59,589 nucleotides of DNA, from the NCBI GenBank assembly GCA_023381035.1, contig JAMCTK010000069.1, forward strand, positions 1-59,589. Reading direction: 5' to 3'. Made by a program: the position numbers and the translations under genes. Position 1 is the first letter of the stretch. The number at the start of each line of letters is the position of its first letter. The notes under the pieces are model-generated. The model was not told the DNA's origin, ran no database searches, and was given only the letters and a program-made list of their open reading frames with translations. Shown here one piece after another: positions 1 to 9,289 of this stretch. The stretch is from Patescibacteria group bacterium. GTDB taxonomy: Bacteria > Patescibacteria > Microgenomatia > Levybacterales > UBA12049.

Positions 1-1345
1 AATTTCGACCGTCTCCTTTAACAGCTGTCGATTTTGCACCTGTCATAACGGCAAAAGATTGAAAAACATTTTTTAAAACATCAGCTTTCCCCAATTCTTC
101 CATAACAATATTATCGGCCATTCTTTCTTGATCTAATCTTTTCGCTGTTACTTCCCCTCTGATTCTTACTCCATATCCCGGTCCCGGAAAAGGCTGTTTA
201 TGTACGAATTCATCCGGCAATCCAAGATCTTTTCCAATTTTTCTAACCTCATCCTTATAAAATGTTCTTAAGGGCTCAATTAACCCCAACTTCATTTTCT
301 TTGGCAAGCCTCCAACATTATGATGACTTTTTATTTTTGAAGCATGAACAGTTCCTTTGCTTTCAATAACGTCTGAGTAAATAGTTCCTTGCATTAAAAA
401 AGCAACATCTTTGCCAGATTTTATTAATTTTTTCATTTCTCTCTCGAAAACATCGATGTAAAGTTTTCCGATAATTTTTCTTTTTCTTTCCGAATCCTCA
501 ACGCCTTTCAATTTTTTTATTGTTTCTTCTTTTGCATTAACAATGTCTGCTTTTATTCCAATGTGTTTGAAAATTTTTGCTACATGCTCACAAGTCCCAT
601 CTCTCATCAAACCATTATCTACATATATGGGGATGAATTGATTTTTAATTGCTTTTGCAGTAATTACCGCAGCAACAGTAGAATCAACACCTCCTGAAAC
701 TGCACCGATTACAAATTTGTTTCCAACTTTATTTTTGATTTCTTCTTCTATTTGTTTTAAATCCACAGCATGATCTTGTTTTTTTGGCTCACATATTTTT
801 ATAAAATTATTAATAATCTGATCTCCATATTCTGTATGCTCCACTTCTGGATGAAATTGAACTGCAAAAATTCTATTTTTGATATCTCCAACAAAGGCGT
901 TTTTAACATCGTCTGTGGAACCAATTGCCTCAAAACCTTTTGGTAGCTCAACGACTTCATCACCATGACTCATCCAAACAATAAACGATTTAGGTAAGCC
1001 TTCAAGTATCGGCCAATTACTGCTTTTCATCTGTAATTTTGCAGGGCCATATTCTTTTCTTCCAGGAACAACTTTCCCATTTAAAGCCTTAGCCGTAGCC
1101 TGAAGACCATAACAGATTCCTAAAACAGGAACTCCCAAAGAAAAGATTCCCGGATCAATAAGAGGAGCATTTTTTTGATAAACAGATGACGGACCTCCTG
1201 ATAAAATTATTCCCGAAGGTTTTTGTTTCTTTGATAACACAATACTTTCTTCTGGAGAGACAATTTGCACGGAAACCTTTTGTTCTCTAACTCTTCTCGA
1301 AATAAGGTGGGCAACTTGAGATCCGAAATCAACAACAAATATCAT
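1..1345 (-). CDS. guaA: GMP synthase (glutamine-hydrolysing), C-terminus cut by window edge
   Basis: Converts XMP to GMP with ATP and glutamine, in the cytoplasm; last step of guanine nucleotide synthesis. About 448 residues are visible and the family is usually about 510, so roughly the last 60 residues lie beyond the left edge. The N-terminal class-I amidotransferase domain shows the nucleophile motif GICYGLQ and the catalytic FHPEVEHTE. The ATP-pyrophosphatase domain shows the P-loop GAVSGGVDSTVAA, followed by the conserved KQPFPGPG segment. The start ATG overlaps the guaB stop codon (ATGA), so the two genes are translationally coupled in a guaB-guaA operon. Identification is secure. Confidence 0.95.
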   Translation of the reverse strand, partial: MIFVVDFGSQVAHLISRRVREQKVSVQIVSPEESIVLSKKQKPSGIILSGGPSSVYQKNAPLIDPGIFSLGVPVLGICYGLQATAKALNGKVVPGRKEYGPAKLQMKSSNWPILEGLPKSFIVWMSHGDEVVELPKGFEAIGSTDDVKNAFVGDIKNRIFAVQFHPEVEHTEYGDQIINNFIKICEPKKQDHAVDLKQIEEEIKNKVGNKFVIGAVSGGVDSTVAAVITAKAIKNQFIPIYVDNGLMRDGTCEHVAKIFKHIGIKADIVNAKEETIKKLKGVEDSERKRKIIGKLYIDVFEREMKKLIKSGKDVAFLMQGTIYSDVIESKGTVHASKIKSHHNVGGLPKKMKLGLIEPLRTFYKDEVRKIGKDLGLPDEFVHKQPFPGPGYGVRIRGEVTAKRLDQERMADNIVMEELGKADVLKNVFQSFAVMTGAKSTAVKGDGRN

Positions 1346-2490
1346 GAGTAATTCTTGCCAGGATTAGTAACCAAAATGCTGTGGGGATGGCTTTCCCCAA
1401 GAGAAGCATGTGTTATTCGAATAAAGGTTGCTTTTCCCCATAGCTCTTTTATTGACTTAGCGCCGACATAATACATTCCTGACTTTATCCCGCCGATTGC
1501 CTGATCTAGTAATTCTGTAACCGTTCCTTTAACCGGGACTATTCCTTCTACTCCTTCAGCAACCAAAACTTTGTCTTTATAGTTTTTACCATGAAATTCA
1601 TCCTCTGATTTAATCTTTGCTCCTTTTTCCATTGCGGCAACTGATCCCATTCCTCGATATTGTTTAAAAAGATAGGTTTCATCTTTATGATTAAAGATGC
1701 TTTTAAATCTGTCCGGAACTTCAGATCTTTTAAGCATACGTGTTTCTCCTGGAGCCTCCTTTGCTGCAGCAAAGAAATTGCCCATCATTACGGTTGATGC
1801 TCCTGCAGCTAGCGCTTTTACAATGTCCCCAGAATACTTAATTCCTCCGTCCGCAATAATTGGAACCCCCGCTTTCCTAGCTGCCTTTATGGTTTCTAGG
1901 ATTGCCGTTACTTGAGGCACCCCCATTCCAGAGATAATACGGGTTGTACAGATTGCGCCTGGCCCCATCCCAACCCGCAAACCATCCGCTCCTGCTGCAA
2001 TTAGCGCTTTGGCACCGTCAAATGTAGCAATATTTCCTGCAATTATGTCTAATTTAGGATGTTTCTTCTTAATGTGTCTTACTGTTTCAATTACTCCTTT
2101 TGAGTATCCGTGTGCGGAATCAACAACCAGTAAATTCACTCCTGCTTTTTCTAAAGCGTCTATTCGTTCTTCTACTCCGGTGCTTGCTCCAATTGCAGCT
2201 CCAACTAATAAATTTTTTCTTTTAACTTTTTTTACTTCTGAAACTTGATTTTGAATTGTTAAATTACGATGAATGATTCCAATTCCTCCGGATCTTGCAA
2301 GCTCAATTGCTAATTCGCTCTCCGTAACAGTATCCATAGGGGAAGAAACAAAGGGGATAGCCAGTTTTATTTTTTTAGTTAAACTTGTTTCTAAGTTAAT
2401 GTCCGAACGAGAAAAGTCTGCATAATTTGGGAGAAGAAGGACGTCGTCAAAAGTTAATCCAAGAGGTAAAGGCTTTTTATCGGGATCCAT
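1342..2490 (-). CDS. guaB: IMP dehydrogenase lacking the CBS (Bateman) domain
   Basis: Oxidises IMP to XMP with NAD+, the committed step toward GMP. The TIM-barrel catalytic core is complete: [10 protein letters not shown] at the N-terminus, SSPMDTVTE, the substrate loop [10 protein letters not shown] with the catalytic Cys, the phosphate site GGIKYSGDI and the flap YRGMGS. At 382 residues it is about 100 shorter than typical bacterial enzymes (about 490). The missing part is exactly the tandem CBS insertion: the chain passes from [10 protein letters not shown] straight to [10 protein letters not shown]. Allosteric nucleotide control through CBS domains should therefore be absent. It is the first gene of the guaB-guaA pair and has its own promoter just upstream. 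Confidence 0.95.
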   Translation of the reverse strand: MDPDKKPLPLGLTFDDVLLLPNYADFSRSDINLETSLTKKIKLAIPFVSSPMDTVTESELAIELARSGGIGIIHRNLTIQNQVSEVKKVKRKNLLVGAAIGASTGVEERIDALEKAGVNLLVVDSAHGYSKGVIETVRHIKKKHPKLDIIAGNIATFDGAKALIAAGADGLRVGMGPGAICTTRIISGMGVPQVTAILETIKAARKAGVPIIADGGIKYSGDIVKALAAGASTVMMGNFFAAAKEAPGETRMLKRSEVPDRFKSIFNHKDETYLFKQYRGMGSVAAMEKGAKIKSEDEFHGKNYKDKVLVAEGVEGIVPVKGTVTELLDQAIGGIKSGMYYVGAKSIKELWGKATFIRITHASLGESHPHSILVTNPGKNYS

Positions 2491-2495
2491 ACTTA

Positions 2496-2524
2496 ACTTT
2501 ATCGTTTTCGATCTTAGTTGTCAA
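2496..2524 (-). promoter_or_regulatory. guaB promoter, apparently leaderless
   Basis: Read on the minus strand, TTGACA (2524-2519) and TAAAGT (2501-2496) are separated by 17 bases. The -10 box ends 5 bases before the guaB ATG, so transcription would begin at or within a base or two of the start codon. No ribosome binding site is present. Confidence 0.65.
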
Positions 2525-2546
2525 GAAGAGCTTTGCTAATTAAACC

Positions 2547-2575
2547 TTTAAACTTAAATCAAATTAATTTATAAT
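2547..2575 (+). promoter_or_regulatory. Promoter of the beta-helix/HAD/yvcK operon, apparently leaderless
   Basis: TTTAAA, 17 bases, then a consensus TATAAT whose last base is 7 bases before the ATG at 2583. Transcription should start at about the A of the start codon. Confidence 0.6.
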
Positions 2576-2582
2576 TGCCAAT

Positions 2583-3218
2583 ATGTATTTTCCAATCAAG
2601 GATTTTTGCGACACTTCTTCCTTTAGTCACTCCAACATTTTTAAAAAAAAAGACAATGCTTGGGAAGTAATCCCAGAAATCAAAAACTATCTTGAAGAAC
2701 AATTTAAAAAAGGCGCTATAAAAGCCAATTACAAGAAGAGCAACAATGTCTTCATTGGCAAAGGCACCACCATTATGGATGGAGTAGTTATAAAAGGGCC
2801 AGCGATTATTGGAGAAAATTGTTTCATATCCAGCAGTGTTTTAATCAGAGAAAACTGCTTAATTGGAAATGACGTAACTATTGGACATGCTTGCGAAATA
2901 AAAAACTCAATCTTATTAAACAATTCCACAGCAGCACATTTCAATTATATTGGAGATAGCATAATTGGAAACAACGTTAATCTTGCAGGAGGGGCCATTG
3001 TTGCAAATCTTAGATTAGATAAAAAACCGGTAACAATTAACCTGGGACATAAAAAAATTTCAACTAATCTTTTAAAGTTTGGGGCAATAATTGGAGACAA
3101 TTGTAATATTGGCGCAAATGCGGTCTTGAATCCGGGCACGATTCTTGGCAAAGATTCTGTCGTATTTCCCCTCATTTCTGTATCGGGACTTCACCCAGGA
3201 AAGCAAACAATTAAATAG
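2583..3218 (+). CDS. Left-handed beta-helix (hexapeptide-repeat) protein, GlmU C-domain-like
   Basis: A 211-residue protein made mostly of imperfect hexapeptide repeats such as VFIGKG, VVIKGP, AIIGEN, CFISSS, CLIGND and VTIGHA from about residue 55 to the end. These fold as a left-handed parallel beta-helix. The pattern and the terminal VFPLISVSGLHPGK resemble the C-terminal half of sugar-1-phosphate nucleotidyltransferases (GlmU type) or a stand-alone acyltransferase. No nucleotidyltransferase N-terminal domain is present. It is the first gene of a tight plus-strand operon; the next gene starts directly after its stop. The substrate is unknown, with acetyl or acyl transfer to a sugar being the likeliest role. 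Confidence 0.75.
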   Translation: MYFPIKDFCDTSSFSHSNIFKKKDNAWEVIPEIKNYLEEQFKKGAIKANYKKSNNVFIGKGTTIMDGVVIKGPAIIGENCFISSSVLIRENCLIGNDVTIGHACEIKNSILLNNSTAAHFNYIGDSIIGNNVNLAGGAIVANLRLDKKPVTINLGHKKISTNLLKFGAIIGDNCNIGANAVLNPGTILGKDSVVFPLISVSGLHPGKQTIK

Positions 3219-3671
3219 ATGGCAAATATAATCTTTTTTGACATTGATGATGTTCTTTTTAAAACAGATCTTTTCATAGAAAGTGGGTTCAAAAAATATG
3301 AACCGTATGAAGACGTAAAAGAGGTTATTAAAAAAATTGAAAAGAAGTCTGAAATTGGAATTTTATCTCAGGGAGATTACAATCTACAAATTAGTAAGAT
3401 ATCAAATACAGACCTTTTTAAATTATTTAAAAAAGAAAATATATTTATCGTAGAAGAAAAAAATGAGATAATAAGAAACATTTTTAAAAACTTTAAAGAC
3501 AAGGTCATTTATGTCATAGACGACAGAACGGATAATCTAAGTAAAATAAAAAAGGCTTATTCCAAATCAAAAACTATTTTAATAAAAAGAGGTCGTCATC
3601 AAAATATCAGTAACGGTTACAAGCCAGACTTTATTATTAGCAACTTAAATGAAATTTTAAAAATAATATGA
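3219..3671 (+). CDS. HAD-superfamily hydrolase
   Basis: 150 residues with HAD motifs in order: motif I FFDIDDVLF at the N-terminus (nucleophile and acid/base Asp), motif II ILSQGD near residue 50, a Lys in the region around residues 90-95, and motif IV VIDDRTDNL near residue 100. The cap is minimal, so the protein is a compact phosphatase or phosphatase-like protein. The start abuts the preceding stop, and the gene overlaps yvcK by 4 bases, so all three are cotranscribed. The substrate cannot be read from sequence. Base composition matches its neighbours. Confidence 0.8.
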   Translation: MANIIFFDIDDVLFKTDLFIESGFKKYEPYEDVKEVIKKIEKKSEIGILSQGDYNLQISKISNTDLFKLFKKENIFIVEEKNEIIRNIFKNFKDKVIYVIDDRTDNLSKIKKAYSKSKTILIKRGRHQNISNGYKPDFIISNLNEILKII

Positions 3672-4660
3672 TTAAGAAAAAAAATAAAAAGATTGTTGTT
3701 ATAGGTGGAGGAACCGGAACTTTTTCCGCTCTTCGAGGTTTAAAAAAATTTCCGGTTGATTTAACGGCTGTTGTCACAATGATGGATTCGGGTGGATCAA
3801 GCGGCAGGCTCAGAGATGAACTTGGAGTTTTACCACCGGGCGACATAAGGCAATGTCTGGTAGCACTTTCTTCGTCTTCGACTTTAATGAGAAATCTTTT
3901 TAACTACCGTTTTCCTAAAGGAGACCTCGCAGGACACACTTTTGGAAATATTTTTTTATCTGCTCTTGAAAAAACAACTGGAGACTTTAAAAAAGCATTG
4001 ACAGAGACAGGAAAAATTCTAAGAATAAATGGAAAAGTAGTCCCAGTTACTTTTAAGAAATCTAATCTTTGCGTAAAGCTTGCTGATGGAACCACAATGG
4101 TTGGTGAAAAACATATTGATGTTTCCGAAGGACAAAGAAAAAGACCAAAAATAATAAAAGCTTTTTTAAAACCAAAAGCAGAAGCAAATGAAGATGCTTT
4201 AAGCGAGCTAGAACAAGCTGACTTTATTCTAATTGGACCCGGAGATCTTTACACCAGTATTATTCCAAATTTGCTAGTAGATGGAGTAATTGAAGCTATA
4301 AAAAAGACAAAAGCTAAGAAAATTTTTGTTCTAAATTTAATGACAAAATGCGGTCAAACAACAAAGTATAAAGCCTCCGATCATGTCAGAGATTTGGAAC
4401 AGTATCTAGGTAGCAATGTTTTAGACATGATTCTAGTTAATAAGAAAAATCCTTCAGACAAAACTCTAAAATGGTATAAGAGATTTTCTGAAGAAGTTGT
4501 CATTGATGACCTACAAGAAAATGATAAATATAAAATAATTAAAAAAAATTTAATAAAAGACGTGCTAATTAAACAAGACAAAGCTGATAAATATAGAAGA
4601 AGCATTATCCGCCATGATCCCCAAAAGCTTGCCAAAGCAGTTATTGATTTAATTTCCTAA
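3668..4660 (+). CDS. yvcK: YvcK/CofD-like gluconeogenesis factor
   Basis: 330 residues with the family N-terminus VVIGGGTGTFSALRGL and the signature MDSGGSSGRLRDELGVLPPGD, followed by QCLVALS and later ILIGPGDLYTSIIPNLLVDGV. In Bacillus, YvcK is needed for growth on gluconeogenic carbon sources, binds UDP-sugars and affects cell shape; it is related to 2-phospho-lactate transferase CofD. Here the neighbours are a beta-helix acyltransferase-like protein and a HAD hydrolase, which fits a role in cell-envelope sugar metabolism, though that is inference. Length is normal for the family. The start overlaps the HAD stop (ATGA). Confidence 0.9.
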   Translation: MIKKKNKKIVVIGGGTGTFSALRGLKKFPVDLTAVVTMMDSGGSSGRLRDELGVLPPGDIRQCLVALSSSSTLMRNLFNYRFPKGDLAGHTFGNIFLSALEKTTGDFKKALTETGKILRINGKVVPVTFKKSNLCVKLADGTTMVGEKHIDVSEGQRKRPKIIKAFLKPKAEANEDALSELEQADFILIGPGDLYTSIIPNLLVDGVIEAIKKTKAKKIFVLNLMTKCGQTTKYKASDHVRDLEQYLGSNVLDMILVNKKNPSDKTLKWYKRFSEEVVIDDLQENDKYKIIKKNLIKDVLIKQDKADKYRRSIIRHDPQKLAKAVIDLIS

Positions 4661-4687
4661 AGGCAGCTACAATAGCTTTATAATAAA

Positions 4688-6388
4688 ATGAAAATATTAA
4701 GATACCTCGCAATATTATCTGTTTTCTTGCTTTTAGTATCAGGTTTTTTCCATAAGATTACGGCAATCACTCAAGACCTAGGCAGACACTTCTTACTAGG
4801 AGAAATTATTTTAAAAACATTTAATGTACCCAAAACAAATCTTTTTTCTTACACATACCCAAACTTTCCATTTATAAACTTGCATTGGTTGTCAGAAGTT
4901 ATTTTTTATATCATTTTTAAAGTTTCAGGTTTTGACGGTTTGTTAATTTTTTCAACATTAGTAGTTATTGCAGCTTTTGCCATAATTTATTTTAAAGTTT
5001 TTAAGGATACCAACCTATTCTTAATTACTATAAGCTCAATGTTGTATCTTGGTGTTTTATTTGAACGCACAGATATCCGTCCTGAAATATTTAGCTATTT
5101 GCTTCTTTCTGTTTTTATTTATGTTCTCTATAAGAATAGAGAAAGGTCTACAAGGCTGATTTTTTTACTTCCCTTTCTTGAACTGCTTTGGGTAAATCTA
5201 CACATTTATTTTATTGTCGGAATCGCTGTTATCGGGTTTTTTCTTGCTGAACAGCTGCTGATAAAAAAATCTTTTAAAGAAAGATCTTTTTTAAATCTTT
5301 TAGCAGTTTTTTTTCTCACACTAATTGCTTCCTTATTTAATCCTAATGGAATAGCAGGGGCAATTTATCCTTTGGTATTTAACAAGAACTATGGCTACAC
5401 TATTGAAGAAAATCAAAATATTTTTTTCTTATGGGAATATTCCCAAAAAACATCTATCGCCTACTTTGCGGCCTGTCTATCTTTTCTTTCCTTGTCTTTC
5501 CTGTTAAATATTAAAAAGGCTCGCTTGATTGATCTTATTCTTAGTATATTTTTTATATATCTGGCAACAAGCGCCATAAGAAATTTTCCTCTTTTTGTGT
5601 TTGGAACGTTTATTGCCTTTGTGTACAATTTTTCTACGGTATTTCCTAGAATTAGCCTGAAAACACAAGCAATTGGACTATCCATCCTGATTGCTGTCAT
5701 AGGACTTCAGATATTCCAAATTACGAGAATAAATGGTTTCGGCTTTGGAATTGAACAAGGAGCAAAAAACGGAGCTGATTTTTATTTAAAAAATGGGCTC
5801 AAGGGCCCAATATTTAATAATTTTGACGTTGGTGGGTATCTTGACTATAGATTTTATCCAAAAGAACGAGTTTTCATAGATAACCGTCCAGGAGAATATC
5901 CCGCAAGCTTTTTTCAAGATACATATATTCCCATGCAACAAGATCAGACAGTATTTAACAAGGTAGACGAGAAATACAAATTCAACATCATCTTCTTTTC
6001 CTACCTTGATCAAACTCCTTGGGCAATCACCTTTCTCAAAAATATTGTTAACGATAAAAAATGGAAAATAATTTATCTCGATGATTATTCAGTAATTCTC
6101 GCTAAGGACAACTCTCAAAATAAAAATCTAATTTCTAAATTTGAAATCAATAAAGACAAATTTGAGATAAGCTCGGATTTTTCCAAAGATAAAAATTCTT
6201 TAATAAGATTCGTTGTGTTTTTCAATAAAGTTGGATGGCAAAATCAAGAAATATCAACTTATCAAAAAATTCTGGAAATTGATCCCCTCTTTTGTCCTGC
6301 TTTATATAACCTATCATCTTACTACTCTCAACAAAACAATCCTTTGGGAAATATTTATCTGGTCAGACTTCAAAACAGCTGTAAGTAG
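4688..6388 (+). CDS. Polytopic membrane protein, GT-C glycosyltransferase-like, with C-terminal TPR
   Basis: 566 residues. About ten hydrophobic segments fill residues 5-345, and the first external loop contains ITQDLGRHFLLGEI. That acidic-loop pattern is seen in GT-C glycosyltransferase-like proteins that use lipid-linked sugars. After the membrane part comes a soluble domain (ANGADF... FDVGGYLDYRFYPKERVFIDNRP) and a single tetratricopeptide-like helix pair near residues 520-560 (YQKILEIDPLFCPALYNL). Function is unproven; sugar transfer outside the membrane is the best guess. It lies 27 bases after yvcK and converges with ruvB with no gap at all. Confidence 0.6.
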   Translation: MKILRYLAILSVFLLLVSGFFHKITAITQDLGRHFLLGEIILKTFNVPKTNLFSYTYPNFPFINLHWLSEVIFYIIFKVSGFDGLLIFSTLVVIAAFAIIYFKVFKDTNLFLITISSMLYLGVLFERTDIRPEIFSYLLLSVFIYVLYKNRERSTRLIFLLPFLELLWVNLHIYFIVGIAVIGFFLAEQLLIKKSFKERSFLNLLAVFFLTLIASLFNPNGIAGAIYPLVFNKNYGYTIEENQNIFFLWEYSQKTSIAYFAACLSFLSLSFLLNIKKARLIDLILSIFFIYLATSAIRNFPLFVFGTFIAFVYNFSTVFPRISLKTQAIGLSILIAVIGLQIFQITRINGFGFGIEQGAKNGADFYLKNGLKGPIFNNFDVGGYLDYRFYPKERVFIDNRPGEYPASFFQDTYIPMQQDQTVFNKVDEKYKFNIIFFSYLDQTPWAITFLKNIVNDKKWKIIYLDDYSVILAKDNSQNKNLISKFEINKDKFEISSDFSKDKNSLIRFVVFFNKVGWQNQEISTYQKILEIDPLFCPALYNLSSYYSQQNNPLGNIYLVRLQNSCK

Positions 6389-7420
6389 TTAAAGAAGTTT
6401 TTTTTGATCTACATCTTCTTTAGTGTATTTAAGACCAAAATGTTCATATGCAGCTTTTGTTGCTATTCTTCCCCTGTTTGTTTTTTTAAGAAAACCAATT
6501 TGTAATAAATAAGGCTCAACTACCTCTTCTATTGTTCCTATGTCTTCGGAAATTGTCGAAGCAATTGTTTCCACCCCAACCGGGCCTCCATTATATTTTT
6601 CAATTATTGCCTTAATAAATCTCCTGTCTGCACTATCCAAGCCCAACTCATCAACTTCAAGCATCTGCAAGGCCTTATGTACCATTTCATGAGTAATTTT
6701 ACCGTCTCCTTTTACTTGAGCAAAATCACGAGCTCTTTTTAAAAGCTTTAAACCAATTCTTGGAGTTCCCCTTGCTCTTTTAGCAATTTGCTTTAAGGAT
6801 TCCGAATCAATTGGAACTTTGAGTTTTTTTGCAGCGTTTGAGAATATTGCTTCCATTTCTTTGGGCAAATAAAAACTTAATCTATGAGTAACCCCAAACC
6901 TGTCTCTTAAAGGAGCTGATAATAGCCCTATTCTTGTTGTTGCTCCAATTATGGTAAAGCGAGGGAGATCAAGCCGCAATGTCCTTGCTGACGGCCCCTT
7001 GCCGATTACAATGTCAAGGGCATAGTCTTCCATTGCAGGGTAAAGTGTTTCTTCCACCACTTTATTTAAACGATGAATTTCATCAATAAATAAAATGTCT
7101 CCTTCTGAAAGATTAGTGAGAATTGAAGCCAAGTCCCCTGCTCTTTCTATTGCAGGACCTGAGGTTACTCTAATATTGCTATTCATTTCTTTAGCAACCA
7201 GGTGAGAAAGTGTAGTTTTTCCAAGTCCGGGAGGACCGTAAAAAAGTATATGCTCAACTGCCTCTTTTCTTTTCTTGGCCGCCGAAATCGCAATTCTCAA
7301 GGCTTCTTTTATGTTTTCCTGGCCTTTAAAATCATCCCAAGCTTGCGCTCTGAGAGAAGTAAAAAGAAGTTCTTCTTCAGGATTATTAATTTCTTCCGGT
7401 GATTTTTTTGCTTTTGGCAT
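6389..7420 (-). CDS. ruvB: Holliday junction branch-migration helicase RuvB
   Basis: Hexameric AAA+ motor that, with RuvA, drives branch migration of Holliday junctions. 343 residues, normal length. Visible motifs are the N-terminal [17 protein letters not shown], Walker [11 protein letters not shown] near residue 65, Walker [11 protein letters not shown], sensor I IGATTRIG, and the arginine-finger/sensor region LRDRFGV. The C-terminal winged helix ends the protein ([19 protein letters not shown]). It follows ruvA by 5 bases, and ruvC lies just upstream of both, giving the order ruvC-ruvA-ruvB. Identification is secure. Confidence 0.97.
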   Translation of the reverse strand: MPKAKKSPEEINNPEEELLFTSLRAQAWDDFKGQENIKEALRIAISAAKKRKEAVEHILFYGPPGLGKTTLSHLVAKEMNSNIRVTSGPAIERAGDLASILTNLSEGDILFIDEIHRLNKVVEETLYPAMEDYALDIVIGKGPSARTLRLDLPRFTIIGATTRIGLLSAPLRDRFGVTHRLSFYLPKEMEAIFSNAAKKLKVPIDSESLKQIAKRARGTPRIGLKLLKRARDFAQVKGDGKITHEMVHKALQMLEVDELGLDSADRRFIKAIIEKYNGGPVGVETIASTISEDIGTIEEVVEPYLLQIGFLKKTNRGRIATKAAYEHFGLKYTKEDVDQKKLL

Positions 7421-7425
7421 GTTTT

Positions 7426-8001
7426 TTATTTATTTAAGTACTTCAAGGCCATTCGAATTCTTTCTTCCGTAGTTTTGGCTTTGTCCAAAGTTGCTTTGAT
7501 AGCATCACTTGCTTCTTTGGCACTAAAACCAAAGCTTTTTAGCGCAAGCGAAACATCTTCATGATCAGTTTTCTCATCAGCATTTAAATCAAGCTCCGTA
7601 TCTGATCCGAGTTTGTTTTTTAGCTCAATGATGATTTTCTGAGCGTTTTTTTTACCAAGTCTTGGAACTGCCGAGAAAAAAGCAACATCTCCTTGAATAA
7701 TCGCATTTATTATTGCTTGTCTGTCTCCGAAAGAGAAGATATTTATTGCAGTTTTTGGTCCAATCCCCGAAACGGTAATTAGCTGTTCGAAAAGCTTTAA
7801 ATCCAAAAAGTGAGCAAAGCCAAAAAGATCTAATGCATCCTCTCTAACATGTGTGTAGATAAAGAGCTTGATTTTTTTCTGTTCTTGAAACTTTGCAAAT
7901 AAAAGACTGTAAAGAAAAACTCTGTAGCCGACTCCGTTCACGTTTACTATTGCATATGGATTATCAAGAAGTTCAACTGTTCCTTCCAAGGAGCCTATCA
8001 T
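7426..8001 (-). CDS. ruvA: Holliday junction DNA-binding protein RuvA
   Basis: 191 residues, normal length. The N-terminal OB-fold ([26 protein letters not shown]) is followed by two helix-hairpin-helix elements ([15 protein letters not shown] and [13 protein letters not shown]) that grip the junction backbone. Domain III (from about residue 145), which contacts RuvB, is present after an acidic linker. A TATAAT box lies 11 bases before the ATG on the minus strand without a clear -35, so a weak internal promoter is possible. Shares an operon with ruvB. Confidence 0.96.
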   Translation of the reverse strand: MIGSLEGTVELLDNPYAIVNVNGVGYRVFLYSLLFAKFQEQKKIKLFIYTHVREDALDLFGFAHFLDLKLFEQLITVSGIGPKTAINIFSFGDRQAIINAIIQGDVAFFSAVPRLGKKNAQKIIIELKNKLGSDTELDLNADEKTDHEDVSLALKSFGFSAKEASDAIKATLDKAKTTEERIRMALKYLNK

Positions 8002-8055
8002 AAATCTTTTTGATTATAGCATAAGACTATTGAAGCTTTTTTATAGAATTTAAGC

Positions 8056-8535
8056 CTATTTTAAGGATTTTCGAGAAAACGCATGAGTTAAAGCAATCGC
8101 TAGTGCATCTGTTGTATCATCCGGACGCGGCATGGTTTTTAAGCAAAGAATTGTCTTAACCATCTGACCGACTTGTGGTTTATCAGCTCTCCCATAACCC
8201 GAGACTGCTATCTTTACCTGAAGAGGAGTATAGACAAAGCTTGGAATTGAAGAAATTGCGCTTGTTAAGAGAACCACCCCTCTTGCCTGCCCTACTATGA
8301 AGGCTGTTTTAGCATTGTTGTTGAAAAACAAGTCCTCAATTGCCAATTCATCCGGTTTTTGTTCTTTTATAGTCTTGCGAATAAAATTATGTATTTCCAC
8401 CAACCTCTCCGACGTTTGTTTTTTAGAAGATGTTTCAAAGCAACCGTAATCCTGAGCTTTGATGTTTGAATTTACAACTTCGACCACTCCCCAACCGGTT
8501 CTGGCAATTCCGGGATCAATTCCTAAAATTCTCAT
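8056..8535 (-). CDS. ruvC: Holliday junction resolvase RuvC
   Basis: Cuts Holliday junctions by paired nicks after RuvAB branch migration. 159 residues, normal length. The RNase H-like fold carries the acidic catalytic residues: Asp in RILGIDPGIARTGWG, Glu in LAIEDLFFNNN, and the paired Asp in PRPDDTTDALAIALTHA. It is the first gene of the ruv cluster, 54 bases from ruvA. The start ATG is tightly fixed by the conserved N-terminus. It is divergent from ribosomal protein L25, with 58 bases between them. Confidence 0.96.
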   Translation of the reverse strand: MRILGIDPGIARTGWGVVEVVNSNIKAQDYGCFETSSKKQTSERLVEIHNFIRKTIKEQKPDELAIEDLFFNNNAKTAFIVGQARGVVLLTSAISSIPSFVYTPLQVKIAVSGYGRADKPQVGQMVKTILCLKTMPRPDDTTDALAIALTHAFSRKSLK

Positions 8536-8556
8536 TCTACTTATAATAACTGAATC

Positions 8557-8585
8557 TTGTATTCTTTACCAGATTTAGGTAAAAT
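8557..8585 (+). promoter_or_regulatory. rplY promoter, apparently leaderless
   Basis: TTGTAT (8557-8562), 17 bases, TAAAAT (8580-8585), then only 8 bases to the rplY ATG at 8594. No Shine-Dalgarno site can fit in so short a leader. Confidence 0.65.
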
Positions 8586-8593
8586 ACTAAAAC

Positions 8594-9289
8594 ATGAAAC
8601 ATCCCAAGCTTAAAGTTGAGAAACGCGTAATCTTAGGCAAGAAAATTAAAAATCTCAGAAGAGAAGGTATTCTTCCCGCAAACATCTATGGGAAAGATAT
8701 CAAATCCGCAGCCGTACAGGTTCCTTTAAAAGATTTTGAAAAAATATATAAAGAAGTTGGTGCAACAGGACTCGTTGATATTGAGTTCGGCGAAAAATCA
8801 ATACCTGTTCTTATTCACAGCCTGCAAACAGATTACAGAAGAACTCCTCTGCATGCTGATTTTTTCAAGGTTAATTTGAAAGAAAAGATCAAAACCATGG
8901 TTCCCCTTTCCTTTGTTGGAGAAGCTAAGGCGGTAACAGATAAGCTTGGATTGGTTCTCGAACTATTACATGAAATTGAAGTTGAAGCTCTTCCAGATGA
9001 ACTTCCAGAAAAAATTGAAGTTAATGTAGAAAATTTGGCAGTAGTTAATGATCAAATCGTGGTTTCCGATCTTAAAGCTCCTCAGGGAGTTGAAATTACG
9101 ACAGACGGTGCGCAACCGGTTGCAAAGATTGGAGAACTAGTCGTAGAGGAACCAGAAGAAGAAGTGCCTGCAGAAGAGGGCGAAGAAGGTGCTGAAGGAG
9201 AAACAACTGAAGAAGGCGAAGTTTCAACCGAAGGTGCTGAAGGAGAAAAAGAAGAAACAAAAACCGAAGAAGAAGAACAAAAAAACTAG
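8594..9289 (+). CDS. rplY: Ribosomal protein L25, CTC (long) form
   Basis: Binds 5S rRNA in the large subunit. The N-terminal L25 domain covers about residues 1-90 (LRREGILPANIYGKDIKS, VLIHSLQTDYRRTPLHADFF), and the TL5/CTC beta domain covers about 95-180. The last 50 residues are an extreme Glu-rich tail (repeated EEGE, GAEGE, TEEEE). Such acidic tails occur in some CTC proteins but this one is long. The 3' end overlaps the stop of the opposite-strand TPR gene by 4 bases. Length (231) is otherwise typical. Confidence 0.92.
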   Translation: MKHPKLKVEKRVILGKKIKNLRREGILPANIYGKDIKSAAVQVPLKDFEKIYKEVGATGLVDIEFGEKSIPVLIHSLQTDYRRTPLHADFFKVNLKEKIKTMVPLSFVGEAKAVTDKLGLVLELLHEIEVEALPDELPEKIEVNVENLAVVNDQIVVSDLKAPQGVEITTDGAQPVAKIGELVVEEPEEEVPAEEGEEGAEGETTEEGEVSTEGAEGEKEETKTEEEEQKN

